In this document: piece after piece, positions 56,242 through 64,000 of the stretch
Layout of the letters: each line of letters begins with the position of its first letter
Numbering within the stretch: the stretch's first letter is position 1
NCBI GenBank assembly: GCA_963709525.1
Contig: CAVPXB010000008.1
Location: forward strand, 124,001-188,000
DNA: 64,000 nucleotides
Direction of reading: 5' to 3'
Source of the DNA: CAIWHR01 sp963709525
GTDB taxonomy: Bacteria; Pseudomonadota; Gammaproteobacteria; Burkholderiales; Casimicrobiaceae
Made by a program: the position numbers and the translations under genes
The notes under the pieces: generated by a model
Told to the model about the DNA's origin: nothing
Databases searched by the model: none
Seen by the model: only the letters and a program-made list of their open reading frames with translations

Positions 56242-56790
56242 TTACTCCGGCGGGCGCGGTGTGAAACCGCACACCTTGCCGGTCTGATCGAATTTGACCT
56301 TGCACGCCGCCAGCAGGCGGTTGCGCAGGCGGGTACGTGCCCGCTGAATGCGGGACTTTGCGCCGGGCAGCGAAATGCCAAGCTGATCGGCCAGCGCCTG
56401 CTGGGGAGCGCCCGAAAGATCGCAGAGCGTGATCGCGAGCCGATCATCGGCCGAGAGTTCGGCCAGCACCCGCGGGAGGCACTGGCTGAGATCCTCCACC
56501 GGGGCGCTCTCGTCGCGGGTGGGCATGGCGAGTTCGTCGTCGCTCGGCAACGGGACCTGTTCGCGACCGACGCGCAGCCGGTCGGCAAGCGCATTGCGCG
56601 CCACCTGGAACAGCCAGGCGCGGGCGTTGCCGATGTCGCAGAACCGGCCGCCCTGGCGCAAGGCCTTGAGAAAGACCTCCTGCAACAGGTCTTCGGCATC
56701 GTCCGCATTGCGCATCCGATGCCGGAGATAGCCGCGCAACTCGCCCTCGTGCGCGGACCAGGCGTTCAGCAGGCAGGAGGGGGTGTCCAT
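56242..56790 (-). CDS. sigZ: ECF sigma factor SigZ-like
   Basis: A 182-residue sigma factor. Region 2 has GELRGYLRHRMRNADDAEDLLQEVFLKAL and ARAWLFQVARNALADRLR. Region 4 has LADQLGISLPGAKSRIQRAR, an HTH for the -35 element. The end ACKVKFDQTGKVCGFTPR with its Cys pair is typical of SigZ-type proteins, and these cysteines could sense redox or arsenite (inference). No anti-sigma gene is adjacent. It lies 15 bases after acr3, as the last gene of the arsenic transcription unit. Confidence 0.85.
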   Translation of the reverse strand: MDTPSCLLNAWSAHEGELRGYLRHRMRNADDAEDLLQEVFLKALRQGGRFCDIGNARAWLFQVARNALADRLRVGREQVPLPSDDELAMPTRDESAPVEDLSQCLPRVLAELSADDRLAITLCDLSGAPQQALADQLGISLPGAKSRIQRARTRLRNRLLAACKVKFDQTGKVCGFTPRPPE

Positions 56791-56805
56791 CCCGGCTCTT
56801 TGAGC

Positions 56806-57873
56806 TCATGCCCGCTCGTACCACGGCTTGGTGGCGTTGACCACCTTCACCACCAGCAGCATCACGGGCACCTCGATCAGCACGCCGACGACCGTGGCCA
56901 GCGCGGCACCGGACTCGAAGCCGAACAGGCTGATCGCAGCGGCGACGGCCAGTTCGAAGAAATTGGACGCGCCGATGAGCGCCGACGGGCAGGCCACGCT
57001 GTGTTTTTCTCCGAGCGCCCGGTTCAACAGGTAAGCGACCGACGAGTTGAAGAACACCTGGACCAGGATCGGCACCGCCAGCAAGGCAATGACCAGCGGT
57101 TGCTTGAGGATGGCGTTGCCCTGGAAGGCGAACAGCAGCACCAGCGTCATCAGCAGGGCGGCGATCGACCAGGGCTGGATCTTCGCCATCGCAGCGTCGA
57201 AGGCGCCTTGTCCGCGCGCCAGCAATTGCTTGCGGATGATCTGCGCGAGGATCACCGGGATGACGATGTACAGGACGACCGAGGTGAACAGCGTCGCCCA
57301 GGGCACGGCGATGCTGGACACGCCGAGCAGAAAGCCCACGACCGGGGCGAAGGCGAAGATCATGATCAGGTCGTTCAGCGCCACCTGCGACAGCGTGAAA
57401 TAGGGATCGCCGTTGGTCAGGCGACTCCACACGAAGACCATCGCGGTGCACGGCGCGGCGGCGAGCAGGATCAAGCCGGCGATGTAGCTGTCGATCTGCT
57501 CCGGTGGCAGCAAGGGGGCGAAGAGATGGCGAATGAACAGCCAGGCGAGGAAGGCCATCGAGAAGGGCTTGACCAGCCAGTTGATGACCAGCGTCACGCC
57601 GATGCCGCGAATGTGTCCCTTGACCTGGTGCAGCGCGCCGAAGTCGATCTTCAGCAGCATCGGAATGATCATCACCCAGATCAGAAGGCCGACGGGGAGG
57701 TTGACCTTGGCGACTTCCATCGAGCCGATGGCCTGAAAGAAGGCAGGCAAAAACTGTCCGAGTGCAATGCCGACGACGATGCAGGTCGCGACCCACGCGG
57801 TGAGGTAGCGCTCGAAGAAATTCAGCGGCGCGCCGGCTGTGCGTTTGATGGCGACTTCAGGTTGTGCGTTCAT
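56806..57873 (-). CDS. acr3: Arsenite efflux permease ACR3 family
   Basis: A 355-residue inner-membrane carrier that exports As(III). Ten hydrophobic segments are visible. The conserved Cys of the family lies in LLAAAPCTAMVFVWSRLTNG and a second signature is ALIGASNFFELAVAAAISLFG. The protein ends VKVVNATKPWYERA, as in many Acr3(1) types. It follows arsC by 66 bases and precedes sigZ. It removes arsenite made by ArsC and by the respiratory reductase. Confidence 0.93.
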   Translation of the reverse strand: MNAQPEVAIKRTAGAPLNFFERYLTAWVATCIVVGIALGQFLPAFFQAIGSMEVAKVNLPVGLLIWVMIIPMLLKIDFGALHQVKGHIRGIGVTLVINWLVKPFSMAFLAWLFIRHLFAPLLPPEQIDSYIAGLILLAAAPCTAMVFVWSRLTNGDPYFTLSQVALNDLIMIFAFAPVVGFLLGVSSIAVPWATLFTSVVLYIVIPVILAQIIRKQLLARGQGAFDAAMAKIQPWSIAALLMTLVLLFAFQGNAILKQPLVIALLAVPILVQVFFNSSVAYLLNRALGEKHSVACPSALIGASNFFELAVAAAISLFGFESGAALATVVGVLIEVPVMLLVVKVVNATKPWYERA

Positions 57874-57939
57874 CGCTCCGGTCTCCCGTCAGGTCCGGCG
57901 TATGCAGCAAGCGGTTGGCGCAATGACGTTCGCGAAGCG

Positions 57940-58419
57940 TCAGGCGGTGATGGCGCCGATCCGGTCCAAAGCGAGTTTCAGCGCCGGCCGGTCGTTGTGC
58001 AGCGATTCCAGCGGCAGCGCGAGAAAGGCCTCGATGCGGGCGCGCAGGATGCGATAGGCAGTCATGAAGGCCGCGTCGATCTCCGCTTCGGTACCCGTCG
58101 CGTGAGCGGGATCGTCGACGCCCCAATGGGTGCGCAATACGGGTCCGAGATAGGCCGGGCAGGTTTCTCCCGCGGCATTCGAACAGACCGTCACAACGAT
58201 ATCCGGCGTGACGGGCAGGTTGTCCCAGGACTTGCTGTGGTAGCCCTCGGTGGAGATGCCTTCGCGGGCCAGCAACGCGAGCGACCGTGGATGCACGGTT
58301 CCGGCGGGTTTGCTGCCCGCGCTCATCGCCATCCAGCCCGGCGGCGCCAGGTGATTGAACGTGGCTTCGGCGAGGATCGAGCGGCAGGAGTTGCCGGTAC
58401 AGAGAAAGAGGATGTTCAC
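57940..58419 (-). CDS. arsC: Arsenate reductase ArsC (low-molecular-weight phosphatase type)
   Basis: This cytoplasmic enzyme reduces As(V) to As(III) using thioredoxin or glutathione, 159 residues. The P-loop is FLCTGNSCRS (Cys-X5-Arg) at residues 5-14. The relay cysteines are in VVTVCSNAAGETCPAYLGPV. The WGVDDPAHATG segment carries the general-acid Asp. It begins the arsC-acr3-sigZ group, and a 173-base gap upstream contains a candidate operator. Confidence 0.92.
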   Translation of the reverse strand: MNILFLCTGNSCRSILAEATFNHLAPPGWMAMSAGSKPAGTVHPRSLALLAREGISTEGYHSKSWDNLPVTPDIVVTVCSNAAGETCPAYLGPVLRTHWGVDDPAHATGTEAEIDAAFMTAYRILRARIEAFLALPLESLHNDRPALKLALDRIGAITA

Positions 58420-58529
58420 GATTCGATGGTCTGCCTAAACAAAACAACGGGAACGAGTGGTGCTGCGAACGGCAACGCCCGGCGACGATAGGCGCCGATC
58501 AACGACGTTGACGCACTCGTAAGTGTATC

Positions 58530-58558
58530 GACGATTCGAAAAACATGGAATCGTTTTG
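58530..58558. promoter_or_regulatory. Candidate ArsR operator upstream of arsC
   Basis: The stretch contains CGATTC and GAATCG arms about ten bases apart. The left half (GACGATTCGAAAAA, 58530-58543) also occurs as GACGATTCGAATAA upstream of arrA. On the minus strand a TTGACA at 58562-58567 could be a -35 element for arsC, so a bound repressor would block it. Confidence 0.5.
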
Positions 58559-58592
58559 CGATGTCAAGCAGCGCATCGTCGCGCACATCCGC

Positions 58593-59093
58593 TCAAGCTG
58601 CGCGACGACGTTCCCACAGAGCCCAGGCAGCCAAAGCCAGAGCACCTGTTTGGGCCACCAATGCCCAGTTGGCCAGCGATAGACCCATGATTCGCAGCTC
58701 CGCGCTCTCGCAGAACCCGGTGGCGAGAAACAGTTCCGGCACGCGCTGTCCGAGCCACTCCACCAGTTGCTCGATCAATCCGGGATCTCCGGCGACACAC
58801 GAAACGCTGCCCGCCGGCTGGGTTTGCAGCCAGCTTTGGTAGCTGGCGGCCGCGACACCGCTGCCGGAAACCGGCAGGCTCAGCAGGGCAGCGAAGGAGC
58901 CGGCCAGCCGGGGCCAGTACCAGGCGGTAACGCCGAACAATACCGTCAGGACCATGAACAGCAGGCGCTGGAAGATGCACAGGTGACAGGGGTACAGCCC
59001 GAGTGCGGCGGTCAGGCCAAGGCTCAGCGCCACCGTGGTTCCGCACCCAAAGGCAAGGAGCGTCCACAGCGCGCGGGGGGATCGAAGGTTCAT
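58593..59093 (-). CDS. DsbB-type disulfide bond formation protein in the arsenic cluster
   Basis: A 166-residue four-helix membrane protein. The first Cys pair is in GLYPCHLCIFQRLLFM and the second periplasmic pair in GSVSCVAGDP and ATGFCESAEL. This is the classic DsbB layout, unlike the BdbC-like protein at 15151. It lies between arsR and arsC in the same direction. No DsbA gene is adjacent. It may oxidise a cluster partner or be a passenger. Confidence 0.85.
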   Translation of the reverse strand: MNLRSPRALWTLLAFGCGTTVALSLGLTAALGLYPCHLCIFQRLLFMVLTVLFGVTAWYWPRLAGSFAALLSLPVSGSGVAAASYQSWLQTQPAGSVSCVAGDPGLIEQLVEWLGQRVPELFLATGFCESAELRIMGLSLANWALVAQTGALALAAWALWERRRAA

Positions 59094-59197
59094 CGTCGAT
59101 TTACTCGGTAAGGAACTGAGGGTTCATGGCCAGACCGATTGCGCCACTCGCCACAGGCCGTCGATCACCGCGCCGGACGTGGACATGATGTCGTGGC

Positions 59198-59596
59198 TCA
59201 GGAGACGCGGCGTTTGCGCGGTGGGCGCTCGGCCTGCGCTACCTGCACAAGGACTTGCGGGAATGAGGACGTGACCGGAGCGCAGGCGGGGTCGCAGACC
59301 GCGCTTCCCGCGCAGCAGTTCCGGGTCAGATAAGCGATCAGGTCGTTCATCACCGCGATGTTGGCGCTGTACCAGATGAAGCGACCGTCCTGCCGGCCGA
59401 CGATCAACCCCGAATGGCTCAGCTCCTTCAGATGGAACGACAGCGTCGCCGGCGGGAGTTCGAGCCGCTCCGCGATGTTGCCGGCGGCCAGCCCGGTCGG
59501 GGCGTGTTCGACGAGCAGGCGGAAGACCGCCAGCCGATGAGGCTGTGCCAGCGCAGCGAGCGCGCTCAATGCCTGCGGTGTCTTCATGTTTTTCAT
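59198..59596 (-). CDS. arsR: ArsR-family arsenite-responsive repressor
   Basis: A 132-residue winged-helix regulator. The HTH is ERLELPPATLSFHLKELSHSGL, then VGRQDGRFIWYSAN forms the wing. After the last helix comes NCCAGSAVCDPAC, four clustered cysteines near residues 93-103. A vicinal Cys pair plus a third Cys there resembles the As(III) site of the Acidithiobacillus ArsR, unlike the CVC site of plasmid R773. It is likely to repress the arr and ars promoters, which share a motif. It follows torD by 40 bases. Confidence 0.88.
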   Translation of the reverse strand: MKNMKTPQALSALAALAQPHRLAVFRLLVEHAPTGLAAGNIAERLELPPATLSFHLKELSHSGLIVGRQDGRFIWYSANIAVMNDLIAYLTRNCCAGSAVCDPACAPVTSSFPQVLVQVAQAERPPRKRRVS

Positions 59597-59636
59597 AGGT
59601 GGATTTCGATGTGTGATTCGACGGGCATCACCTCGC

Positions 59637-60272
59637 TCACGAATCGAGCGCGCGATGCACCTCGATGGCGATGAAGCGCTGCGTGAGGTCCGCCAATGCC
59701 CGGTAGTAGTCGGTCTCCGCGCCGTCCTTCACTGCCGCGATGAAGCGATCGACCCAGGGTGCAAGATGGCCGGCGAGGAAGCGCTTGCGCAGCGCTTCAG
59801 TTGCGGCCAGCGCGTCGAGATCGGCGTTGCGATGCGCCTCGTTCTCCCGGAAGATGAGGAGGTAGAGAAACTCGAGCTCGGCCGCGATGTGATCGGGCAA
59901 TTCGCGGAAATCCTCGCTGATGTCGAAGCCGCCTTCGCGGTAGAGGTCCAGCACGGCCATCGTCGAATTCTGCATCAGCGACGCTTCGCCGGTGAGCCAG
60001 ACCGATGCGTAGGGCTTCGCCAGCGCGTCGACCGGCCCGAGAAAGAGCCGCGTGTAGTCGATCAACAGCGTTTGCGGATCGCTGGCCGCAAACGCCGAGC
60101 CCAGACGGCGCACCTGCGCGGCGAGATCGGAGTCGATGCGGGTCGCGGCGTCGTGCATGGTGTCGAATACCTTCTCCTCCGCGAATTCCGGTCCCGGCTG
60201 GTAATAGCACGCAGCGAGCAGGCGGCAGAGCGTCTCGCGCGCCACACCCTGCTCGGGGTCGAGATCGGACAT
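59637..60272 (-). CDS. TorD-family chaperone for the molybdoenzyme
   Basis: A 211-residue all-helical protein of the TorD/DmsD type. It binds the twin-arginine signal of a molybdoenzyme and protects it until cofactor insertion. The family core is DYTRLFLGPVDALAKPYASVW, followed by PDHIAAELEFLYLL and the end APWVDRFIAAVK. GAGGAG lies six bases before the ATG. It follows arrB by 66 bases, so ArrA is the probable client. Confidence 0.88.
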   Translation of the reverse strand: MSDLDPEQGVARETLCRLLAACYYQPGPEFAEEKVFDTMHDAATRIDSDLAAQVRRLGSAFAASDPQTLLIDYTRLFLGPVDALAKPYASVWLTGEASLMQNSTMAVLDLYREGGFDISEDFRELPDHIAAELEFLYLLIFRENEAHRNADLDALAATEALRKRFLAGHLAPWVDRFIAAVKDGAETDYYRALADLTQRFIAIEVHRALDS

Positions 60273-60338
60273 CCAGGCTCCTCGAACGAAATGGGGGCGG
60301 TTGCCCGCCCCCGAAGTGTAACCCTGAGACGGACGCGG

Positions 60339-61110
60339 TCAGGCGCGGGTGGTGTACTTGCCGACGTAGTGGACGTTCGGCTTGGTGCCGGCGTCTTCCT
60401 TGATGCGGAACGACTTCTGCGCCTTCAGCACCTTCGCGATGCTCGGAGTTGGCATCGTCCTGGTCGCCGAAGATCCGCGCCCTCGACGGGCAGACCTCGA
60501 CGCAGGCCGGCTGCATGCCGTTGCTGGTGCGGTGGTAGCAGAACGTGCACTTTTCCACGACCCCGGCCTTGCGGATCGGGTCGACGTCGCCCGCGGCGAA
60601 CTTGTTCATCATCGGCGTGGTCGCGCCGGCTGCCTTGGCCGTTGCCGCGCCGGACGTCGTGCAGCCCGGGATGATCGCCGTGGTGTCGGTCCACTGCGGC
60701 TGGGCGTCACCCCCGTGCGGATTGAAGCTGATCACGCTGTACGCCTCGCCGTTGTGGCTGGCGTCGGTGAGCGACTTGTGACTGTACGGGCAGGCGTCCT
60801 GGCACATGCGGCAGCCGATGCACAGCTCGTCGTTGTGCATGGTGACGCCGTCCGGCGTCTTGAACATCGCCTTCGGTTCGACCGGGCAGGCTTTGACGCA
60901 GGGCGCATCGCTGCAGTGGTTGCACAGCACCGGCATCACCCAGTGCGTGGTGTCGGGAAACGTCCCTTCGGTCTGCATCACGAAGTCGGCCCAGTTGTGG
61001 CTCTGGCCGTCACCGCGGGAGCGGGTGTTGTTTTCGGACTTGCAGGCGAACGCGCAGGCACCGCAACCCACGCAGCGCGCGAGGTCGATGACCATTCCTA
61101 GTCTTGCCAT
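60339..61110 (-). CDS. arrB: Iron-sulfur subunit of the arsenate respiratory reductase, ArrB-like (frame broken once)
   Basis: A 4x[4Fe-4S] ferredoxin-type subunit of about 256 residues that passes electrons to ArrA. Cys motifs: IDLARCVGCGACAFACKSEN, VLCNHCSDAPCVKACP, ELCIGCRMCQDACPYSHKS and EKCTFCYHRTSNGMQPACVEVCP. The frame shifts near 60440, after FGDQDDANSE. The corrected end is SIAKVLKAQKSFRIKEDAGT and YVGKYTTRA. AAGGAG precedes the ATG. It starts 29 bases after arrA. Confidence 0.85.
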
Positions 61111-61139
61111 CTTCTTTCTCCTTGAGCTTGGGTTGGGGG

Positions 61140-63695
61140 TCAGGCCTTCTGGACCCGGACGCCGGTGAAGCCGCCATTGCGGGCGGTGGCGCCGGAGAGA
61201 CGATCGTAGTCGTCGACCAGAATGTCGTTGTTGCTTCCGCCTCGCGGCAGCGCCTTCGCGTAGTCCTTCGCCGCGATGCGGCCGTAGGCCCAATGTCCCT
61301 GGCCGTAGCACTTCGCCACGGTGCCGGGCCGCACGCCTTCCCACAACTTGAGCTTCACGACCATCGAGCCCGCCAGCGACGTGACCTTGACCATGTCGCC
61401 GGACTTCAGGCTCAGCTTGGCGCCATCCGCCGGGTTCATCTTCACCACGTCGTCCCACGACACGTCGCCCGGATCGACCTTCTTGAACTCCTGGTACCAG
61501 GCGAGGTTGGCCGACCGGCCCTCGCGATTGAGGCGCGACTTGTAGTCGATGAAATCGAACGGATACTCCGCGAGCGCTGCCGTGCCGCTTCGGCGGCTCG
61601 TAGTGCGGGACGAACGCCAGCTCGCCGCGGGCGACGTAACCGGATACGGTCAGGATGTCGTCGACCGTGGTCTCGTACTTCTTGGCGTGCTCGAGCAGGC
61701 CCTTCTTCAGCGTCTCGCTGTAGAACTCGAACTTCTTGGTGTCGGTGGCGAACTTGCCGCCCCAGCCCCTTTTGAGCGTGTACTTGGCGCCGCTGAACAT
61801 GCCCTTCTTGCGGAAGTCGGCCCAGCCGGCGATGGCGCATCGCCCTTCAGCGGCTCCTTGGGCATCCACAGCGGGGCGCTGGAGATCTTGGCGGCGATCT
61901 CGGCGAATTCCATGGCCGTCGTCGGCAGCTTGCCGGTTTCCGGGTCCTTGAACTCCTTCGAGTAGTAGTCGAACAGGTTCGGGAATCCCTTGGCCTTGAG
62001 CTTTTCCGCCAGCAGCCACATCACTTCGGTCTCTTCCTGCTTGACGTCCCACAGGCGTTTGACGGCGCCCTGCTGGATCGACGCGTAGCCATGACCGTTG
62101 CCCATATTGCCGACGATCGACCAGCCTTCGGCCGAGTTGAAGGTCGACGGCAACACGATGTCGGCGAACTGCGTCATCTCCGACGGGTTGGTGACCATGT
62201 GGACGAAGAACGGCACCTTCGCCATCGCCTTGTCCCAACGGTCGGCGCCGGTGCACGAGAAGTTGAAGTTCGCCCACGAGCTGATGAACACCTTCGCTGC
62301 GCCGGGTCCTTCAGCATGCCGTTGGCGACGTTGTTGGTGACCACACCGCTGCCGGGGCGCGCATTCATCATCGCCGGCATGTCCTTGGCCCCGCGGCCAT
62401 CGAGCTTCTTGAATTTGCCCGCGCCCTTGGCGATGTCGTCGAGATAGGCGTCGGACTTCGGGAACGCGCCGTTCGGCACGCTGCTGCTCTGCCATACGCC
62501 ACCCTCGACATCGATCGAGCCCAGCAAGCCGTTGAACGCATGCACGGCCATCGCGCTGTAGGTGCCGCGCGGGTGCATGGCAGCACCCGGCCCCATCCAG
62601 ACCGTGACCTTCGGCGCGGCTTTGCCCATCGCGCGGGCGACGCGAATCGTCTGCGCGGCGGGAATCAGCGTTTCCTTTTCCGCCCACGCGGGGGTCTTGT
62701 CCTTCAGCTCCAGGTTCCACCACTTGATCAGGCCGGAGGTTTCCTTCTCGGCGAACGCGGCTTCGTCCACGACCTTGCCGGCGACGAACTGATTCTTGCC
62801 GTCCTTGAAGTCGCCGACGAATTCCTTGTTCCAGAGCCCCTCGGTCAGCAGAACATGGGCGATCGCGCCGGCCAGCGCACCGTCGGTGCCCGGCTTGAGC
62901 GGCAGCCATTCATGCGCCTTGGCGGCGACATTGGACAGCCGCGGATCGACCGCGATGACGGTACCGCGCGCGACGATCTCGCCAAAGCGGTGAATGACGT
63001 TCGGCACCATGCGGTTGGACGCCAGCGGATCGCAACCCCAGGCGACCATGCAGTTGGTCTTCTCCAGATCGTAGTCGCGGTACCCGAAAAAGCCCTGCGT
63101 AAGGCCCGGCCCCATCTTCTCCGCCTCGGCGCAGATCGCACTGTGCGAGAAGTAGTTGGTGGTGCCGTAGATCCTGGGCAATGCGCCATACAGGAGTTCG
63201 GTCGACGTCGGTGAATAGCGGCCGCGCATGTAGACGAGCTTGTGCGCCTCGTTGTTCTTGCGCAGCTCGATCATCTTGTCGGCGACGGTGTTGAGTGCTT
63301 CGTCCCAGGTGATCGGCACGAACTTCGGATCGACGCCGCGGCCCTTCTGCGGATTGGTCCGCTTCATCGGCACCTTGATCCGGTCCGGGTCATAGACCTG
63401 CTGCGGGATCAGTGGCCGCGCGGGCACACGTAGCCGTGGTTGGATCTTGGACAGCGGGTTGCCGCGCACGCGCACCGCGCGACCCTCCTGGACGAAGATC
63501 TGGATCGCGCACCACTGCGTGCAGCCCTGGCAGGTGCTGGCCACCCAATCGCCCTTGGCTGGGCCGGCCGCTTTCGCCGGCCGCATCGCCATCGCGCTGG
63601 TCACCGGCGTGGCCGGCTGCGTCGCGCAGCCGGCAACCAGCAAGACCGCTGGTCGCCATCGACGCCTGCAGGAATGCCCTTCTCGTCAGTTTCAT
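61140..63695 (-). CDS. arrA: Respiratory arsenate reductase catalytic subunit, ArrA-like (frame broken six times)
   Basis: A periplasmic molybdoenzyme of about 850 residues that reduces arsenate as an electron acceptor. It begins with a Tat signal (KLTRRAFLQASMATS) and a lipobox-like LVAGC. The cluster starts CQGCTQWC near residue 55. The RGRY motif and SHSAICAEAEK match ArrA rather than ArxA, which has a GRGWG-type motif. The end reads YGQGHWAYGRIAAKDYAKAL. Frames change near 63645, 63432, 63411, 62306, 61840 and 61585. The pair at 63432/63411 cancels and masks NHGYVCPRGH with the fourth cluster Cys. No membrane anchor gene is seen. Another DMSO-reductase function remains possible. AAAGGAGG precedes the ATG. 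Confidence 0.78.
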
Positions 63696-63898
63696 CGTCC
63701 AGCCTCCTTTACCACGGTCAAGATCAAGAACCTGAGCGCCGCCCATCGCCGGCATCACGCCTTGCCTGCCCCTCCCGAACGGTTGCGGTTCGGGCGGCTA
63801 CAACCCGCGATTTCTCCTGCGGCACGCTACTGATTCCTCCGCTCCCGACGAGCCGCGAAGGCGTTGGCGAAGTGTTCACTGAACCGGGCAGATGCCTG

Positions 63899-63912
63899 TT
63901 GACGCAAGTCAA
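63899..63912 (-). promoter_or_regulatory. FNR/ANR-like box upstream of arrA
   Basis: On the minus strand the site reads TTGACTTGCGTCAA, one T-to-C change per half from the FNR consensus TTGAT-N4-ATCAA. It lies about 204 bases upstream of the arrA ATG. This fits oxygen control of anaerobic respiration. No convincing -10 element was identified at the class II distance. Confidence 0.6.
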
Positions 63913-63923
63913 ATCCTTCGACG

Positions 63924-63937
63924 TTATTCGAATCGTC
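63924..63937 (-). promoter_or_regulatory. Candidate ArsR site upstream of arrA
   Basis: GACGATTCGAATAA on the minus strand differs by one base from GACGATTCGAAAAA upstream of arsC. It contains the palindromic ATTCGAAT and lies 11 bases upstream of the FNR-like box. Confidence 0.45.
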
Positions 63938-63963
63938 ATAATGTGCACAGCGGCTGGTAAATA

Positions 63964-63978
63964 CGACTGAATCAGTCG
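63964..63978. promoter_or_regulatory. Perfect 15-base palindrome upstream of arrA
   Basis: CGACTGA-A-TCAGTCG has two 7-base arms around one base. It is about 270 bases upstream of arrA and could be an operator for arrA or for a gene beyond the right edge. The regulator is unknown. Confidence 0.4.
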
Positions 63979-64000
63979 GGAATGCACCGCGGATTCGCGG

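Noticed and set aside
61140..63695. ArxA (arsenite oxidase) instead of ArrA
   Set aside because: The RGRY motif and the absence of an NrfD-like anchor or extra B subunit favour ArrA. It is kept as a minor alternative.

Overview
The window is a GC-rich, gene-dense stretch of a proteobacterial chromosome, most likely a betaproteobacterium. The support is a Bug/TctC-type solute receptor, a Cus-type copper efflux operon, REP-like palindromes and an alternative N-type F-ATPase operon. The genus cannot be fixed from sequence reading alone. No rRNA, tRNA, transposase or CRISPR array was seen.

Layout, left to right. 1-3116: topoisomerase IV genes parC (cut by the window edge) and parE. 3243-5836: molybdate uptake modCBA. 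6386-12178: a DUF2892 membrane protein, phosphoglucomutase, an internally deleted prpF remnant, an OmpW-like barrel and gamma-glutamyltransferase. 12344-24738: a methyltransferase, then a copper block (multicopper oxidase, a DsbA/DsbB pair, cusA, cusB, cusC, cusF and the divergent cusRS). 24911-27542: a Bug receptor, glucarate dehydratase and a deleted garR remnant. 27598-32486: a two-subunit molybdenum hydroxylase (IorAB type) and an M3 peptidase. 32751-42686: a YbaK deacylase, a 1139-residue protein that looks like PPi-type PEP carboxykinase, an ankyrin protein, a GlcG/DUF336 protein with a FixJ-type two-component system, a membrane Mrr-like nuclease and unknown proteins. 42717-47908: CBS, patatin, SYLF and HAD proteins. 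48124-49748: a small thioredoxin and an ArsP/YraQ permease. 49762-56018: the N-ATPase operon. 56242-63695: an arsenic cluster transcribed leftwards in the order arrA, arrB, torD, arsR, dsbB, arsC, acr3, sigZ.

How it fits together. The arsenic cluster pairs a periplasmic respiratory arsenate reductase (ArrAB, with its own TorD chaperone and an FNR-like box upstream) with cytoplasmic detoxification (ArsC, Acr3) and an ArsR sensor. Respiration would produce arsenite and Acr3 would export what enters the cell. The modABC genes supply molybdenum for ArrA and IorAB. The copper block combines periplasmic Cu(I) oxidation, RND export and thiol oxidation.

Sequence quality matters here. Many otherwise intact genes are broken by single-base indels, often in G/C runs. 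Examples are ggt, the dsbA-like gene, cusA, cusS, the patatin gene, most atp genes, arrB and arrA. Several indels cancel each other and hide conserved residues, so most look like consensus errors rather than true pseudogenes. In contrast, prpF and garR each keep their two ends and lack the middle, which looks like real deletion or misassembly. Gene-free stretches over 300 bases are 5837-6385 (one inverted repeat pair, nothing else seen), 18874-19230 (repeat array), 41314-41678 (repeat array) and 63696-64000 (regulatory region of arrA).
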